Origin: Streptomyces sp. NBC_00483
GTDB lineage: Bacteria > Actinomycetota > Actinomycetes > Streptomycetales > Streptomycetaceae
DNA length: 64,000 nucleotides
Reading direction: 5' to 3'
NCBI RefSeq assembly: GCF_036013745.1
Contig: NZ_CP107880.1
Span: 1,736,001 to 1,800,000 of the forward strand
Numbering within the stretch: the first letter of the stretch is position 1; each line of letters begins with the position of its first letter. Shown here in pieces: positions 61,050 to 64,000 of the stretch. A program made the position numbers and the translations under genes. The notes beneath the pieces were generated by a model. It saw nothing but the letters and a program-made list of their open reading frames with translations. It was not told the origin of the DNA and searched no databases.

Positions 61050-64000
61050 ATGGGGTCTGCCGCCGTACTCGTCGCCAACCGAGGGGAGATCGCCGTACGG
61101 GTGCTGCGCGCCGCCGCCGAACTCGGGCTGCGCACGGTGGCCGTGCACGAGCCGGGCGACGAGGCGCACCTGCACTTGGCGGACGAGGTCGTGCCGCTCG
61201 CTTCGGGCGGCTATCTGGACGCCGAGGCGCTGGTCGCGGCCGCGCGCCGTTCCGGTTGCACGTATCTCCACCCCGGTTACGGCTTCCTGAGCGAGTCCGC
61301 GGCGTTCGCCCGTCGGTGCGCGGGCGCCGGGCTCACCTTCGTGGGCCCTTCGCCGGAGGTGCTCGACCTGTTCGGGGACAAGGCGCGCGCCCGTGCGCTC
61401 GCGGTCGGGACCGGGGTGCCGGTGCTGCCCGGTACGGAGGGTGACACCACGCTGGAGGAGGCGCGGGCGTTCCTCGCCGAAGGGCCGGTGATGGTCAAGG
61501 CCGTGGGCGGGGGCGGCGGGCGCGGGATGCGGGTCGTACGGGACGCGGCGGAGCTCGACGAGGCGTGGGAGCGGTGTGCCTCCGAGGCTCAACAGGCTTT
61601 CGGTCGCAGCGAGTTGTACGTGGAGCGGCTGTGGGAGGGTGCCCGGCACATCGAGGTGCAGGTCGTCGGCGACGGTGACACCGCGAGCCACCTTTGGGAG
61701 CGGGACTGCAGCGCGCAGCGGCGCCACCAGAAGCTCGTCGAGATCGCCCCGGCGCCGGGCCTCGACGCCACCGTGCGCGGCCGGCTCCTCGACGCTGCCC
61801 TGCGGCTGGCCGGCGCCGCCCGCTACGCAGGCGTCGGCACGGTCGAATTCCTGGTCCGGGGCGAGGAGTTCGTGTTCATGGAGGCCAATCCGCGCCTCCA
61901 GGTGGAGCACACGGTGACGGAGGAGGTGACGGGTGTCGACCTGGTCGCGGCGCAGTTGCGGATCGCGGCGGGCGAGACCCTGGCCGACCTCGGCCTCGCC
62001 GGGGAGCCGCCCGCGCCCCGCGGCTTCGCCGTGCAGCTGCGGGTGAACGCGGAGGTCACGGACCCTGACGGTGCGGTGCGCCCGTCGGCGGGGCGGCTCG
62101 CGCGCCTCGACGTGCCGACGGGCCCCGGTGTGCGCGTCGACACCGCCGCCCGCACCGGCACCGAACTCGGCACGCGCTACGACTCCCTCCTCGCCAAGGT
62201 CGTCGTGCACGCGCCGGCCGGTGACTTCGCGGCGGCGTGCGTGCGGGCGCGGCGGGCGCTCGACGAATTCACGGTGGAGGGCGTGCGGACCGGAATCCCC
62301 TTCCTGGCCAGGCTGCTCGACCACCCCGGCTTCACGGCGGGCGGCTTCGACACCGGGTTCGTACAGCGCCACCTCGCGGAGCTCGCACCGCCGGCCGACG
62401 CCGCACCGGAAGGCGGCACGGAGCCGGGTACGGTGACCGCACCCATGGCGGGCACGGTCGTCACCGTGGACGCCGAGACCGGCCAACTCGTCGCGGCAGG
62501 CGCCACCTTGCTCGTACTGGAAGCGATGAAGATGGAGCACGTGGTGCGCGCCGAGCACGCGGGTGTCGTACGTGCGGTGGGTGCGGAAGTCGGCGAAACA
62601 GTCGCCGAGGGCGCCGAGTTGGTGCTCCTCGACGTGACGGAGAGCGGCGCCGCCCAGGAGGACGCGGCCGAGGAGCTCGACCTCGACGCGGTGCGCCCCG
62701 ACCTCGCGCAGGTCGTCGCGCGGCACGCCTTCGGCCTGGACGAGAACCGCCCCGAAGCGGTCGCCAAGCGGCATGCGACCGGGCTCCGTACGGCCCGCGA
62801 GAACATCGAGGACCTGTGCGACCCGGGGACGTTCACCGAGTACGGCGCGCTCGCGGTGGCCGCGCAGCGGCGGCGCCGCCCGCTGGACGACCTGATCCGC
62901 TCGACGCCCGCCGACGGCATGGTCACCGGCACGGGCCGGATCGGCGGCGCGCCCGCGGTCGCGATGTCGTACGACTACACCGTGCTCGCCGGAACGCAGG
63001 GCCACAACAACCACCGCAAGACCGACCGGATGCTGCACCTGGCCGAGGACCGCGGACTGCCCGTCGTGCTGTTCGCGGAGGGCGGCGGGGGCCGGCCCGG
63101 CGACACGGACACGTCGTCGATCGCGGGCCTGGACGTCATGACGTTCCATCAAATGGCGCGGCTCAACGGCAAGGTGCCGCTCGTCGGCATCGCGTCGGGC
63201 CGCTGCTTCGCGGGGAACGCGGCGCTACTCGGCTGCTGCGATGTCATCATCGCGACGCCCGAGGCGAACATCGGCATGGGCGGACCCGCGATGATCGAGG
63301 GCGGCGGCCTCGGCGTGCACCGACCGGAGGACATCGGCCCGCTGTCGGTGCAGGTGCCGAACGGGGTCGTGGACCTCCCGGTCGCCGACGAGGCGGAGGC
63401 GGTGCGCTTGGCCCGCGCCTACCTCTCGTACTTCCAGGGCCCGCAGGCGAGTTGGGAGGCTCCGGACCCGCGACGCCTGCGCCACGCGGTGCCCGAGAAC
63501 CGGCGCCGCGCCTACGACATCCGCGCCGCGATCGAGGGACTCGCCGACACGGACTCGGTGCTCGAACTGCGCCGCGGCTTCGGCGTGGGCGTGATCACGG
63601 CGCTGGTGCGGATCGAAGGCCGTCCGATGGGCCTGGTCGCCAACAACCCGGCGCACCTCGGCGGCGCCGTCGACCGGGACGCCGCGGACAAGGCGGCACA
63701 CTTCCTGCGGCTGTGCGAGGCGTTCGGTCTCCCGGTCGTCTCGCTGTGCGACACACCGGGGTTCATGGTCGGCCCGGACTCCGAACGCACCGCGACGGTA
63801 AGGCAGTTCGCGGACCTGTTCGTGGCGGGCGCCCGCCTCACCACGCCGCTGGTGTGCCTCGTACTGCGCAAGGCATACGGGCTCGGGGCGATGGCCATGA
63901 TGGGCGGTTCGACGCGGGCTCCGCTCGGCACGGCGGCCTGGCCGAGCGGCGAGTTCGGCGGGATGGGCCTGGAGGGCGCGGTACGGCTCGGCTACCGGCG
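61050..64000 (+). CDS. Single-chain acyl-CoA carboxylase (BC-BCCP-CT), cut by the window end
   Basis: At least 983 residues; the 3' end is missing. The biotin carboxylase domain (1-450) has VLVANRGEIAVRVLRAA, the Gly-rich ATP loop KAVGGGGGRGMRVV near 150 and FMEANPRLQVEHTVTE near 275. A biotinyl domain follows, with biotin-accepting Lys494 in LEAMKMEHVV. A carboxyltransferase domain starts near 560 (LRTARENIEDLCDPGTFTEY) and includes GGARIGGG-like acyl-CoA segments (ANIGMGGPAMIEGGG, CDTPGFMVGPDSE). Usual actinobacterial carboxylases split these functions over two or three chains, so this is a fused type. The ATG at 61050 follows GGAGGGG; earlier in-frame ATGs at 60942 and 60948 would add an atypical N-terminus. 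Confidence 0.9.
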   Translation, partial: MGSAAVLVANRGEIAVRVLRAAAELGLRTVAVHEPGDEAHLHLADEVVPLASGGYLDAEALVAAARRSGCTYLHPGYGFLSESAAFARRCAGAGLTFVGPSPEVLDLFGDKARARALAVGTGVPVLPGTEGDTTLEEARAFLAEGPVMVKAVGGGGGRGMRVVRDAAELDEAWERCASEAQQAFGRSELYVERLWEGARHIEVQVVGDGDTASHLWERDCSAQRRHQKLVEIAPAPGLDATVRGRLLDAALRLAGAARYAGVGTVEFLVRGEEFVFMEANPRLQVEHTVTEEVTGVDLVAAQLRIAAGETLADLGLAGEPPAPRGFAVQLRVNAEVTDPDGAVRPSAGRLARLDVPTGPGVRVDTAARTGTELGTRYDSLLAKVVVHAPAGDFAAACVRARRALDEFTVEGVRTGIPFLARLLDHPGFTAGGFDTGFVQRHLAELAPPADAAPEGGTEPGTVTAPMAGTVVTVDAETGQLVAAGATLLVLEAMKMEHVVRAEHAGVVRAVGAEVGETVAEGAELVLLDVTESGAAQEDAAEELDLDAVRPDLAQVVARHAFGLDENRPEAVAKRHATGLRTARENIEDLCDPGTFTEYGALAVAAQRRRRPLDDLIRSTPADGMVTGTGRIGGAPAVAMSYDYTVLAGTQGHNNHRKTDRMLHLAEDRGLPVVLFAEGGGGRPGDTDTSSIAGLDVMTFHQMARLNGKVPLVGIASGRCFAGNAALLGCCDVIIATPEANIGMGGPAMIEGGGLGVHRPEDIGPLSVQVPNGVVDLPVADEAEAVRLARAYLSYFQGPQASWEAPDPRRLRHAVPENRRRAYDIRAAIEGLADTDSVLELRRGFGVGVITALVRIEGRPMGLVANNPAHLGGAVDRDAADKAAHFLRLCEAFGLPVVSLCDTPGFMVGPDSERTATVRQFADLFVAGARLTTPLVCLVLRKAYGLGAMAMMGGSTRAPLGTAAWPSGEFGGMGLEGAVRLGYR

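Overview
The window is about 64 kb of very GC-rich DNA with Streptomyces features: frequent GTG/TTG starts, 4-bp ATGA/GTGA gene overlaps, purine-rich ribosome sites, long mirror ORFs on the opposite strand, and families typical of that genus. Both edges cut genes (a peptide ABC permease on the left, an acyl-CoA carboxylase on the right). I see no rRNA, tRNA, CRISPR array, insertion sequence or origin.

Layout. 1-3442: end of a peptide ABC transporter with a fused double ATPase, then an Asp-box protein. 3491-14403: a carbohydrate locus with a Gfo/Idh oxidoreductase, ROK regulator, two permeases and a binding lipoprotein on the minus strand, divergent from a dehydrogenase, a TIM-barrel isomerase/epimerase and two glycoside hydrolases. 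14477-18987: uracil-DNA glycosylase, a GlcNAc-type kinase, a chelatase-like protein that has lost its metal histidines, a methyltransferase and a lactonase-type beta-propeller. 19106-22234: a bacterial nitric oxide synthase and a FUSC membrane protein sharing the same 28-nt element after their stop codons. 22531-27964: a repeat-bearing membrane protein, a phosphotriesterase, an HNH lipoprotein nuclease, and a MarR-MFS-isochorismatase operon.

28107-38050 is a compact stress regulon. A SigK-type ECF sigma factor and its RskA-type anti-sigma factor face a minus-strand operon (FAD oxidoreductase, DUF1365, two cyclopropane-fatty-acid-synthase-like methyltransferases, DUF1295). A DoxX-like protein, a fasciclin lipoprotein and a membrane-anchored molybdopterin oxidoreductase follow. 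The gene set matches the mycobacterial sigK locus plus its fasciclin targets (MPT70/MPT83). Promoters with the same architecture, CCATCC-like, 15 bp, CCGNAT, lie before the sigma gene, the lipid operon and the molybdoenzyme.

38113-52811 is maltodextrin metabolism: a MerR regulator, a giant secreted amylase-pullulanase, a secreted alpha-amylase, and a malE-malF-malG-glucosidase operon divergent from a LacI/MalR regulator. CTGCAAG-type boxes occur at both divergent promoters.

53232-57342 is the most novel part. A 26-residue basic peptide ending in a Cys-Tyr-Tyr-Leu-Cys core has its own strong ribosome site and is followed by a perfect 15-bp hairpin. It precedes a PqqD-like/M50 metallopeptidase fusion, a TPR protein carrying a rare TTA (bldA) codon, and a flavin reductase, with translational overlaps between the last three. 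I read it as an undescribed or little-described RiPP (ribosomal peptide) cassette, preceded by a lower-GC leader. The remainder holds an AsnC regulator, a HAD phosphatase, and an acyl-CoA ligase/TetR pair divergent from a single-chain biotin-dependent carboxylase across a 24-bp palindrome.
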